Both the position numbers and the translations under genes were made by a program. A DNA stretch of 64,000 nucleotides, from the NCBI RefSeq assembly GCF_030499515.1, contig NZ_JASTWJ010000001.1:6180001-6244000 (forward strand), given 5' to 3'. The notes under the pieces are model-generated. The model saw nothing but the letters and a program-made list of their open reading frames with translations. It did not search any database and was not told the origin of the DNA. Each line of letters starts with the position of its first letter. Positions within the stretch are counted from its first letter, which is position 1. This stretch comes from Streptomyces sp. DT2A-34. Its GTDB lineage: Bacteria > Actinomycetota > Actinomycetes > Streptomycetales > Streptomycetaceae. This document shows, in pieces, positions 8,256 to 15,895 of this stretch.

Positions 8256-9107
8256 TCAGAGTTCCTGAAGCATGTGGGCGATGAAGTCCCGGGACTTGGC
8301 CGGGTCCAAGGCTGAGCCTGCCACCCTGTCGTACCGCTTGCGGTAGCGCTTGAGCAGCGGCTCGGCATCGAAGAAGACGCTGCCGTGACCGCTGTCGGTC
8401 TGCACAGTGTCCAGTTGGGGAGCGGGGCCGTGCAGGTAGTCCATCGAGTGCCCGGCTCCCGCGAAGTCCTCGGCAGTGAACGGCAGGACGCGCAGGGTCA
8501 CATGGTCCAACTCGGAGCGTTCGATGATGCGTTCCAACTGTGCATGGGCTGTTTTGCGGCCGCCGACGAGAAGGCGCAGGGCAGCCTCGTGGATGATCGC
8601 TTCGTACGGTGTCGCGGGTGAGTCCGTGATGATCTCCTGGCGGCGTAGGCGGAACGCCACATACGCTTCCAGATCCTGGGGTGTCAGCTCCGGCGATCCG
8701 TAGCGGAACGCGGCTCGCACGTGATCCTCCGTCTGCAACAGGCCGGGAATGTGCGCCATTTGAAAGGTCTGGATGCGCACGGCGTGGTGCTCCAGATCGG
8801 CCAGGTCGAGGCCGACGGGGACGATGATGCCGCGGTACTCCTCCCACCAGCCTTTGCCCCGCTCCTGAGCCATGCCGACCAGCGCATCCACAAATGCGGA
8901 GTCATCACAGGCGCAGTGCCTCGCCAGGCGCCGGAGGCGGTCCTCGCTGATGCCGCTGCGGCCTGTCTCAACGTGGCTCTGATGCATGGGGCTTGAGCTG
9001 AGCAGCGCGGCTGCGGCTCGCGCGGTGATGCCCGCGCGCTCGCGCATCTTGCGCAGTTCGGCCCCCAATCGCTCCTGCCGATAGGTGGGATTGCTCCTGG
9101 GTGGCAT
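8256..9107 (-). CDS. WhiJ-like helix-turn-helix regulator (XRE type, DUF5753)
   Basis: This 283-residue protein has an N-terminal XRE helix-turn-helix (about residues 8-65: LGAELRKMRERAGITARAAA then SQSHVETGR-like recognition helix). A DUF5753 domain follows (from about 100: HHAVRIQTFQMAHIPGLLQT), the layout of WhiJ family developmental regulators. ATG at 9105-9107 is preferred over the longer frame because AGGGGG lies upstream and the family normally starts a few residues before the HTH. It is the first gene of an operon with the DUF397 protein and the glycohydrolase. The facing ATPase gene completes the usual whiJ/abaA-type set. The DNA target is unknown. Confidence 0.85.
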   Translation of the reverse strand: MPPRSNPTYRQERLGAELRKMRERAGITARAAAALLSSSPMHQSHVETGRSGISEDRLRRLARHCACDDSAFVDALVGMAQERGKGWWEEYRGIIVPVGLDLADLEHHAVRIQTFQMAHIPGLLQTEDHVRAAFRYGSPELTPQDLEAYVAFRLRRQEIITDSPATPYEAIIHEAALRLLVGGRKTAHAQLERIIERSELDHVTLRVLPFTAEDFAGAGHSMDYLHGPAPQLDTVQTDSGHGSVFFDAEPLLKRYRKRYDRVAGSALDPAKSRDFIAHMLQEL

Positions 9108-9316
9108 CTCTGGCGTCCCCCTGGTCCTTTCCAGCGTACGAGCGTGCCGGGCAAGCATGGCACGGGGTACACGGAGGGTCGGCATTTTCTGGGTATAGGT
9201 TGTGACGGGTATGGATTGTGCCCTACCTTCAGTGATGCGGGCGACACTCTCGGTTGCGAGCGCTCTCGTCCGCTGGCAACTCCCCTTCACTCAAGGCGAC
9301 TTGGAGCTGATCCCCC

Positions 9317-9744
9317 ATGCCCGAATACAGCCTCCGCATCCCCTCCCACGCCACCTCCCCCGCATCGCCCGCGACTTCGTCACCTCCGTCCTGCAAGCGC
9401 AGCGCCTCGGCGGCATCGTCGACGACGCGGCGCTCTGCGTCTCGGAACTGGTCACCAACTCCTGCGTCCACGCAACCGCAGCCGGAACCGGCGCCGGACT
9501 GCTCCTGGTCACCAACCCGGCCGGCGTGCGCGCGACGGTCTTCGACGCGGATGTGACCCTGCCGGTCATGAGGGAGGGATACGACGCCGAGAGCGGGCGC
9601 GGGCTGTGGATCCTCGACTCGGTCACCGCGGGGCGGTGGGGTGCCGAGCGGGGTGGGTGGCGGACGGGGCGTGGCGGGGGTGAGGGCGGGAAGGGGGTCT
9701 GGTTCGAGCTCGGGACGCCGGGGCCGTCCGGGCGTGGACGATGA
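9317..9744 (+). pseudogene. HATPase (anti-sigma-like ATP-binding protein) with a one-base frameshift
   Basis: The natural start is ATG at 9317 (GGAG upstream), giving MPEYSLRIPSHATSP, the usual opening of Streptomyces AbaA/anti-sigma-like HATPase_c_2 proteins. Family-like sequence then continues in the next frame as RIARDFVTSVLQAQ, followed by ALCVSELVTNSCVHA (N-box) and ESGRGLWILDSV (G-box). The two frames join at the C-run around 9355-9360; one additional C there would restore a 142-143 residue protein. This is therefore either a real single-base deletion or a homopolymer sequencing error. Glycine-rich codons dominate the last third. It stands divergent from the WhiJ-like regulator, completing the conserved regulator/DUF397/ATPase trio. 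Confidence 0.7.
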
Positions 9745-9785
9745 CCGTACAGCTGCGCTCCCGCGCGGCCGGCGCGGGCGAAGGC

Positions 9786-10766
9786 TCAGCCCCGCGCCGC
9801 CTCCGGATGCATCCGCACCCAGCCCTCCCAAGCCGAAGTGATCATGTCCCGCACATCATGCTTGGCCTTCCAGCCCAGCTCAGTGGCGATGCGGTCGGCG
9901 GAGGCGACGACGCGGGCCGGGTCGCCGGGGCGGCGGGGGGTGACGGTCGGGGGGCGGTCGTAACCGGTGATGGCGTTGATCATGTCGATCATTTCGCGGA
10001 CCGAGACACCCTCCCCGCGGCCGATGTTCAGCGTGAGGTCGAGGCTGGGCGAGGACTGGAGGGCGCGGGCCGTGGCCACGTGGGCCTCTGCCAGGTCGAC
10101 CACGTGGATGTAGTCGCGGATGCAGGTGCCGTCGGGGGTCGGGTAGTCGTCGCCGAAGATGCGCGGGGCCGCGTTCTCCGTCAGTTTCTCGAAGACCATG
10201 GGGATGAGGTTGAAGACGCCGACGTCGCCGAGCTCGGGGCTCGCGGCGCCCGCTACGTTGAAGTAGCGCAAAGACGCCGTGGCCAGACCCGCGGCCCGGC
10301 CCGTCGCCCGCACCATCCACTCACCGGCCAGCTTCGTCTCGCCGTACGGCGACATCGGCACGCAGGGCGTCTCCTCCGTCACCAGATCCACGTCCGGCAC
10401 GCCGTACACGGCTGCTGAGGAGGAGAAGACGAAAGACCTGACTTCGGTCGCCGTCACCGCGTCCAGGAGGACGCGCAGGCCTTCGAGGTTCTCGCGGTAG
10501 TAGTGGAGGGGGCGGGCAACCGACTCGCCCACCTGCTTCTTCGCCGCGAGGTGGACCACGCCCGTGACCGCGTGGTCCGTGAGGCAGCGGGCGACGCGGT
10601 CGCCGTCCAGGGTCGAGCCGACGACCAGCGGTACGCCGTCGGGGACGCGGTCGGCGAGGCCGGTGGACAGGTCGTCGTAGACCACTGCCTTCTCGCCCGC
10701 CTCGGTCATCGCCCGTACGACGTGTGCCCCGATATAGCCGGCGCCGCCGGTGATCAGCCAGGTCAT
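9786..10766 (-). CDS. galE: UDP-glucose 4-epimerase
   Basis: This 326-residue protein is an extended short-chain dehydrogenase. It has the N-terminal NAD site TGGAGYIGAHV (residues 5-15), the catalytic YGETK (Y-x-x-x-K, about residues 143-147), FNVAGA, and GDDYPTPDGTCIRDYIHVVDLA, which is diagnostic for GalE. It interconverts UDP-glucose and UDP-galactose in the cytosol. ATG at 10764-10766 directly precedes the Rossmann strand, so the upstream in-frame extension is rejected. It lies downstream of a GT2 glycosyltransferase gene on the same strand and may supply UDP-galactose for glycan assembly. A heptamer-repeat tract fills the space between these two genes. Confidence 0.95.
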   Translation of the reverse strand: MTWLITGGAGYIGAHVVRAMTEAGEKAVVYDDLSTGLADRVPDGVPLVVGSTLDGDRVARCLTDHAVTGVVHLAAKKQVGESVARPLHYYRENLEGLRVLLDAVTATEVRSFVFSSSAAVYGVPDVDLVTEETPCVPMSPYGETKLAGEWMVRATGRAAGLATASLRYFNVAGAASPELGDVGVFNLIPMVFEKLTENAAPRIFGDDYPTPDGTCIRDYIHVVDLAEAHVATARALQSSPSLDLTLNIGRGEGVSVREMIDMINAITGYDRPPTVTPRRPGDPARVVASADRIATELGWKAKHDVRDMITSAWEGWVRMHPEAARG

Positions 10767-10783
10767 GTGCGGCCGTCCCCTCG

Positions 10784-10868
10784 TCCGTGGTCCGTGGTCC
10801 GTGGTCACTGGTCATCAGTGGTCAGTGGTCAGTGGTCAATCGTCAGTGGTCAATCGTCAGTGGTCAGA
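10784..10868. repeat. Degenerate heptamer tandem repeat between galE and the GT2 gene
   Basis: About eleven units of 7 bases are related to TCCGTGG or TCAGTGG, with interspersed TCAATCG units. The last unit supplies the TGA stop of the GT2 gene (10864-10866, minus strand). The tract fills nearly all of the intergenic space before galE, leaving the galE leader subject to slippage-driven length change. Confidence 0.85.
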
Positions 10869-12534
10869 GACAGTGAAGCAGGCGGCGGAGTCTGCCGCGC
10901 ACCACTGACATGACTCCCCGTAAACCCGGGGCCATACGTAGTGCCAACGCTCCCGACGGCGCGGCGTACGGCTGCACGAGTACGACGGCGTACCGGATGC
11001 TCACCATGATGCGGCGACGCGGGAGCCCGGCGCCCGTGAGTGTGTGCGCCGTGACCTCGCGGTACGCGCCGTTGCGGAAGCGTACGCGCAGGCGTAGATC
11101 CCAGGTGCTGATACCGCTCGTACCGCTCGTACCGCTCGTACCGCTCGTACCGCTCGTACCGCCCGCACAGAGCGCCGCCAGATCGACAGTCGTCTCCGCC
11201 GACCAGCTGCCGTCGAGTGCAGGGGCGAATCGGGCTGTACGGCAGTCCCTCGTGTGCCCGCGTGTCCGGTGCCGCCACTCCACCTCCACCTCCTCGGGGC
11301 CCGCTCGCGCCACCCGGCCGTACAGCTCGTGCAGGCGTAGCCGGAGGAGGGTGCCACGCGCGCGGGGGCGCAGTTCGGCGTCGACGGTGAGGGGGAGGAG
11401 ACGGACGGGGACGGTCAGCAGCGGCTCCAGGGTGACCTGGGGGAGGTCGGCCGACCAGACAGGGGTGCCGTCGGGGGCATGTGCGTAGGGCGGGAGGAGG
11501 CGGGCGGGGCGGGCGGCGAGGTCTCTGAGGCGGAGCAGGTCGCGGGGCTCGGGGGAGGCCAGGATGACTCGGCCGATGAGGCGGCCGGGCGCCGTGGGGT
11601 TGTGTGTCCAGTCGGACGCCTCGTAGTCCGCGAGGTACATCCGCGTGTGCGCCCACCACGCGTGCTGGTACTGCGCGTCGCGCGATCTGAGCTCACGCGC
11701 GTACATACGCAGCTCGTGTTCGAGGAACTTGGCGCGCGCCGCCCGTGCCAGCTCCTTCTGCTCGGCGCCCAGAAGGATCTCGTACGCCAGTCGGCACGCT
11801 TCCGTGCGCGCCCGCCAGTTGGTGATGTCGGCGCGGTCCAGGGAGATCGACAGCCGGCCGGCGGAGCGGCGCACGTGCCAGACGTACACCCGGTCAGGGA
11901 CGAGCGCGAGGCGTGGTCCGGCGGCGAGCACGCGCGCGGTGAAGACGAAGTCCTCGTAGAGGAAGGGGCCTTCGGGGAAGCGGATGCCGTGGTCGCGTAG
12001 GAAGTCGGTGCGGTAGAGCTTGTTGACGCAGAGTGTGTCGTGGACCAGGCGCGGGCGCTGCGCGGGGCGCTCGAACACGGCGTGCGCGGCGTAAAGAGAC
12101 GCCTGCCATGGCACTTCGCGCCCCTCGGGCAGTTCCCGCCGCACACACAGCCCGCTCGCCACGTCCGCGCCCGCTCCCGTCGCCGCCGCGAGCAGCGCGT
12201 CCACCGCGCCCGGCGGGAGTACGTCGTCGCTGTCCAGGAACATCACGTACGGCGAGGTCACCCGGTCGAGCCCGGTGTTGCGGGGGCTGCCGCAGCCGCC
12301 GCTGTTGACCCGGCGCCGGACCAGTCGCAGGCGCGGTTCGGTCGCGGCGAGGCGGGCGAGCAGGTCCGCGCTGTCGTCCGTCGAGCAGTCGTCGACGGCG
12401 ACGATCTCCCGGACGGCGGGCCCCTGCGCCAGCGCCGAGCGGACGGCGGTCGTCACATGCGCGGCGTCGTTGTAGCCGATGACGATGACGCCGACCTGCG
12501 GGGCGCGTGCGGTGTGTGTGGCGTGAGGGCGCAT
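10864..12534 (-). CDS. Family 2 glycosyltransferase with a C-terminal beta-rich domain
   Basis: This gene encodes about 556 residues. The N-terminal GT-A domain (about 15-240) shows VGVIVIGYND, IVAVDDCSTDDS, GSPRNTGLD and the metal-binding DSDD in YVMFLDSDDVLPPG. It transfers a sugar from a nucleotide-sugar to an unknown acceptor. The remaining ~300 residues resemble the polar, beta-rich tails of actinobacterial wall-polysaccharide GT2 proteins. A run of five Gly-Thr-Ser triplets near residue 465 comes from a 9-base DNA repeat. ATG at 12534 is preferred to GTG at 12543. It is upstream of galE on the same strand; UDP-galactose is a plausible donor by context only. Confidence 0.85.
   Translation of the reverse strand: MRPHATHTARAPQVGVIVIGYNDAAHVTTAVRSALAQGPAVREIVAVDDCSTDDSADLLARLAATEPRLRLVRRRVNSGGCGSPRNTGLDRVTSPYVMFLDSDDVLPPGAVDALLAAATGAGADVASGLCVRRELPEGREVPWQASLYAAHAVFERPAQRPRLVHDTLCVNKLYRTDFLRDHGIRFPEGPFLYEDFVFTARVLAAGPRLALVPDRVYVWHVRRSAGRLSISLDRADITNWRARTEACRLAYEILLGAEQKELARAARAKFLEHELRMYARELRSRDAQYQHAWWAHTRMYLADYEASDWTHNPTAPGRLIGRVILASPEPRDLLRLRDLAARPARLLPPYAHAPDGTPVWSADLPQVTLEPLLTVPVRLLPLTVDAELRPRARGTLLRLRLHELYGRVARAGPEEVEVEWRHRTRGHTRDCRTARFAPALDGSWSAETTVDLAALCAGGTSGTSGTSGTSGTSGISTWDLRLRVRFRNGAYREVTAHTLTGAGLPRRRIMVSIRYAVVLVQPYAAPSGALALRMAPGLRGVMSVVRGRLRRLLHCL
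11112..11161. repeat. 9-base tandem repeat encoding (Gly-Thr-Ser)n
   Basis: TACCGCTCG is repeated five and a half times without mismatch inside the GT2 gene. Read on the minus strand it encodes Gly-Thr-Ser repeats. The 9-base period keeps the frame, so copy-number variation would change linker length without inactivating the enzyme. Confidence 0.9.
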
Positions 12535-12700
12535 GGGGGCCACGTTCCGGAATCGTAGGAATGATGCGCAATCACCCGTTAGAGGGGACTTGGGGCGCGT
12601 TCCGGAAGACGGCGGGAGTCGAAGGCGGGTTCATTCGCGGGCGGTGGCGTTTCGGAGGTGGCGGCCTCATCGCCCCCACGGCTCCGCGCGCGTCGCCCGG

Positions 12701-13180
12701 CTACGCGCCGTGCCCCGCCGCCGCCTCGTCCACCGCCGCCGCGTCCAGCGCCTCGGTGAGCTGATCCAGCCGCGCTCGCAGTTCGCGGATCTCGTCCACG
12801 TCGAAGCCTGTCGCCGCGGCGATCCGGCGCGGCACCTGCAGGGCCCGCTCGCGCAGCGCCGCGCCCTCCTCCGTCAGCCGCACCTCCACCGAGCGCTCGT
12901 CGCGCGCGCTGCGCTCCCGGCGTACCAGGCCGGCCGCCTCCAGCCGCTTGAGCAGCGGCGACAGCGTGCCGGAGTCGAGCCGCAGGTGTTCGCCGAGCTT
13001 CTTCACGGGCAGGTCGCCGTGCTCCCACAGCACCAGCATCACCAGGTACTGCGGGTAGGTGAGCCCCAGGTCCTTCAGGACGACGCGGTAGACGCCGCCG
13101 AAGGCGCGCGACGCGGCGTTCAGGGAGAAGCAGATCTGCTGGTCGAGGCGGAGCCAGTCGGCCGTGGGCGTGGTCGTCAT
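12701..13180 (-). CDS. ohrR: MarR-family organic peroxide sensor/repressor
   Basis: This gene encodes about 159 residues. It is a winged-helix MarR protein: [17 protein letters not shown] carries the conserved N-terminal redox cysteine (residue 17) that senses organic hydroperoxides. [21 protein letters not shown] is the DNA-recognition region, and [13 protein letters not shown] the wing. Oxidation of the cysteine releases the repressor from DNA and derepresses ohr. It is divergent from ohr with an OhrR-type inverted repeat between them. ATG at 13180 has GGAGG only one base upstream; ATG at 13207 is an in-frame leaderless alternative. The C-terminus is alanine-rich. Confidence 0.9.
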   Translation of the reverse strand: MTTTPTADWLRLDQQICFSLNAASRAFGGVYRVVLKDLGLTYPQYLVMLVLWEHGDLPVKKLGEHLRLDSGTLSPLLKRLEAAGLVRRERSARDERSVEVRLTEEGAALRERALQVPRRIAAATGFDVDEIRELRARLDQLTEALDAAAVDEAAAGHGA

Positions 13181-13212
13181 GCCTCCAGGGTAGCTCGTGT
13201 CCGCCATTTAGT

Positions 13213-13235
13213 TGTGTGCAATTGAATTGTGTGCT
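13213..13235. promoter_or_regulatory. OhrR operator between ohrR and ohr
   Basis: The perfect inverted repeat CAATT-G-AATTG (13219-13229) lies in an A/T-rich pocket flanked by GTGTG and TGTGC. It matches the general form of OhrR boxes (AATT half-sites) and sits where it can control both divergent genes. Confidence 0.75.
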
Positions 13236-13307
13236 CTACTTGCAGTCGTGCGGCGGCCGCCAACGGAGCCGCCGGATCGCAGATGACTTCGAGAGGGATG
13301 GTTTTCC

Positions 13308-13721
13308 ATGGATGCGCTCTACACCGCTGTCGCCACCGCCACCCACGGCCGCGAGGGTCGCGCCGTCACCAACGACGGCAAGATCGACCTCGCGCTGGCC
13401 ATGCCGGTGGAACTGGGCGGCAACGGCCAGGGCACGAACCCGGAGCAGCTGTTCGCCGCCGGGTACGCCGCCTGCTTCGGCAGCGCCCTCGGCCTCGTCG
13501 GCCGCGCGGCCAAGGTCGACGTCTCCGACGCCGCCGTCACCGCCGAGGTCGGCATAGGCAAGCAGGGCGAGGGCTTCGCTCTGAAGGTGACGCTGCGCGT
13601 GGAGCTCCCCGACACCCTGGACGAGGCGACCGGCCGCAAGCTCGTCGAGCAGGCCCACCAGGTCTGCCCCTACTCCAACGCCACCCGCGGCAACATCGAC
13701 GTCGACCTCGTCATCGAGTAA
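13308..13721 (+). CDS. ohr: Organic hydroperoxide resistance protein (thiol peroxidase)
   Basis: This 137-residue protein is normal Ohr length. The two catalytic cysteines are visible at residue 56 (AGYAACFGSA) and residue 120 (HQVCPYSNATRGN), together with GTNPEQLFAAGYAACF, the family signature. Ohr reduces organic and fatty-acid hydroperoxides in the cytosol, using lipoylated proteins as reductant in characterised members. GAGAGGG lies about 9 bases upstream of the ATG. Regulation by the divergent ohrR gene through the intergenic inverted repeat is strongly expected. The protein ends with NIDVDLVIE, typical for the family. Confidence 0.96.
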   Translation: MDALYTAVATATHGREGRAVTNDGKIDLALAMPVELGGNGQGTNPEQLFAAGYAACFGSALGLVGRAAKVDVSDAAVTAEVGIGKQGEGFALKVTLRVELPDTLDEATGRKLVEQAHQVCPYSNATRGNIDVDLVIE

Positions 13722-13911
13722 TTCGAGTACCGGTCTCACAGGAGCTCGCGGTCGCTGGGTGCGGCCGCGAGCTCCGGCATGGTCCGACGCGTGAAGTCCA
13801 GCCGGGCCCCGGCAGCGCGATGCCGACGGCGCTACCTGGGCCCGGCTGACATACTCCGGGCCCCGGCGGGCATAGCCCTCTGTGGCGCGCAGGTCTCCGG
13901 GGGGAGTGTGC

Positions 13912-14211
13912 ATGAGCACGACCGACAACGGGGAGCTGTGCATCTGGGGCCTCGGACTGATCGGCTACTCACTGGCCGGCGCTCTCGCCAGAGCCGGCCG
14001 GCGTTGCGTCGTGATGGACGTGGACGCCGAGCGAGTCGCCAGGCTCAACCGAGGCGAACGACCCTTCCACCATCTGCCGAACCTGCCGGACGACTTCGGC
14101 GCGGAAACGCGCCGAGGCGCCTTGCGCGCCACGACCGACGTGCTCTGCACCTGGCTGGAACGGGATGCGGGCGCCTGGCCCTGGCTGATGAGCAGACGCC
14201 CGGTTCTGTGA
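13912..14211 (+). pseudogene. Truncated UDP-glucose/GDP-mannose dehydrogenase-family gene
   Basis: Only the N-terminal ~75 residues resemble nucleotide-sugar dehydrogenases: CIWGLGLIGYSLAGALARAG (Rossmann NAD site), VVMDVDAERVARLNRGERPF, then LRATTD. The family is normally more than 400 residues with a catalytic cysteine; here the frame ends after 99 codons in unrelated sequence. ATG at 13912 has GGGGGAG upstream. No remaining part is found before the convergent membrane-protein gene at 14244, so the rest was deleted. The fragment could still be translated, but it cannot be an active dehydrogenase. It probably marks an erosion site at the edge of the glycan locus. Confidence 0.7.
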
Positions 14212-14243
14212 CGAGGCCGGCGCTTCCGGGCGGGCGGCTCCCC

Positions 14244-15845
14244 TCACCTCCCGACCCGCGCCAACACCTCCCCCGTCCCCCGGCTCCACGCCACCACCAC
14301 CGCCTCCTCCGGCACCTTCTTCCACCGCGTCAGCAGCAGCCAGCGCGCGTGGTACCGCCGGGCGACGGCCGTGCGCTCGGCGCGGGTCGATGTGTCGGAG
14401 AGGTAGGCGCGGACGTCGGCGAGCCGGCGCTCCCGTTCCCGCTCGTCCAAGGCGGGGTCGGGCCAGATCGGCGCGGCGAGGTTCGGCCCGTACCCGGGGA
14501 CGGCGCGAGGGGCGAAGTGCCCGTCGGAGATCACCACCTCGCCCTTTCCGACATGCCGCGCCACCCAGGCGTACGACGGCCAGCGCGACGGCTGCTCCAA
14601 GCCGATCGGATCCAGGGAGCGCGGCACCACCGCCCCGCCCTGCACGGTGAGGAACCCGACGCAGGCCCCGACGGCCGCGGCCCCGCCCAGCACCTGGCGC
14701 ACCCTGCTCCACGGCCGGGGCGCCGCCAGCTCCACCGCCAGCGCGAACTGCAACGGCACCAGGGTGAGCCCGAGGATCCGGCCGTACGTGTAGTGGCCGC
14801 TGACCCAGCCGTACGCCACGAGCAGACAGTCGAGCGCGAACAGCAGCACCAGCGGATCCCGCCAGGAACCTCTCCGCCACCGCGACCACAGCGCCGGCAG
14901 CCCGAGCAGCGCGAGCCAGAACTGCCCGCCGAGGTGCTCGTACAGTTGCCGGTGAATTCCGTCCACGCTGCGGTCCCCGGCCAGCGCGAACACATCGAAG
15001 TACGGCCAGCACCCGGCGACCAGCACCGCCGCCCCCGCCGCCACCCCCCACCGCACGACCACGGCGGCCTGCCACCCCCGCTGCCACCCCGCGACGAACG
15101 CCACCGCCCCCAGCACCGCCGCCGCCGCACTGATCGGATGGATCAGCAGGACCAGCCCGTACAGCGCGCCGATCCCCGCGTACCCGGCGAACCCCGGCAG
15201 CCCGCTCGGCCCGACGTACCTCACGAGCCCCTCCCCGCGCGCCCGCGCCCCCGTGAGCGCCCACGCCCAGAACGTGAGCCCGATGGCGAAGGCCGACGGA
15301 TAGCCGAGGTTCCCCGTCATCGACATCAGGCTCAGATAGCCGCTCCACCAGGCCCGCTCGGTCCCCCACAGCAGCGTCATCGCCCCCAGCGCCAGCACCG
15401 GCGCCCATGGCCGAGGTGTCAGCACCCGCACGAAGCGGCCGATGCCGGTCAGCAGCACCAGCAGGTTCAGCGGACCGGCCAGCCGCACCACCTCCCAGCC
15501 GCCCAGCCCGGTCAGCCGGGCGAACGCGCCCTGCGCGACCGTGTACGGCGAGTAGTACGGGCTGCCCGCGCCCGGCAGGTCCGCCATCGGATGGCGCGGG
15601 TGGAGCAGGTTCGCCTTGAGGCGTTCGACGACCGCGGCGTGCTGGCCCGCGTCGCAGCACAGCGGCACGCGCCAGTACGCCAGCGTCATCACCAGCCAGA
15701 ACAGAAGGCCGAAGACCTGGTACGGCGTCGGACGTGGGCCGCGGCCGCCGCGCAGGGCACTCGCGCCGCGCACGGTCCTCCGCACGAGGACACCGACAAC
15801 GGCGCCCGCGGCTCTGGTAGTGGAGGTTGTGTGGGTTTGAGGCAT
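14244..15845 (-). CDS. Polytopic membrane protein, GT-C glycosyltransferase-like
   Basis: This 533-residue protein has about ten hydrophobic helices (for example YQVFGLLFWLVMTLAYWRV near 42-60, LVLLIHPISAAAAVLGAVAFV and the later LALLGLPALW) and a soluble C-terminal domain from about residue 410. The short loop after helix 1 contains acidic and histidine residues (CCDAGQHAAVVERL), and SPYYSPYTVAQG follows. This layout, a large first loop plus a soluble tail, fits GT-C enzymes that use polyprenyl-phosphate sugars. No exact donor can be named. It is on the same strand as, and 50 bases after, the TagF-like gene trio, so it may decorate or extend the same glycopolymer. Confidence 0.65.
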   Translation of the reverse strand: MPQTHTTSTTRAAGAVVGVLVRRTVRGASALRGGRGPRPTPYQVFGLLFWLVMTLAYWRVPLCCDAGQHAAVVERLKANLLHPRHPMADLPGAGSPYYSPYTVAQGAFARLTGLGGWEVVRLAGPLNLLVLLTGIGRFVRVLTPRPWAPVLALGAMTLLWGTERAWWSGYLSLMSMTGNLGYPSAFAIGLTFWAWALTGARARGEGLVRYVGPSGLPGFAGYAGIGALYGLVLLIHPISAAAAVLGAVAFVAGWQRGWQAAVVVRWGVAAGAAVLVAGCWPYFDVFALAGDRSVDGIHRQLYEHLGGQFWLALLGLPALWSRWRRGSWRDPLVLLFALDCLLVAYGWVSGHYTYGRILGLTLVPLQFALAVELAAPRPWSRVRQVLGGAAAVGACVGFLTVQGGAVVPRSLDPIGLEQPSRWPSYAWVARHVGKGEVVISDGHFAPRAVPGYGPNLAAPIWPDPALDERERERRLADVRAYLSDTSTRAERTAVARRYHARWLLLTRWKKVPEEAVVVAWSRGTGEVLARVGR

Positions 15846-15895
15846 TTGCCGTATGTTCCCGGTCGGGCCGGTCGGGTCAACGGCTTTACCTCACA

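Noticed and set aside
9202..9316. N-terminal extension of the HATPase frame starting at 9202
   Set aside because: The family opening MPEYSL lies in another frame at 9317; the extension has no similarity to the family, so a frameshift is the better explanation.
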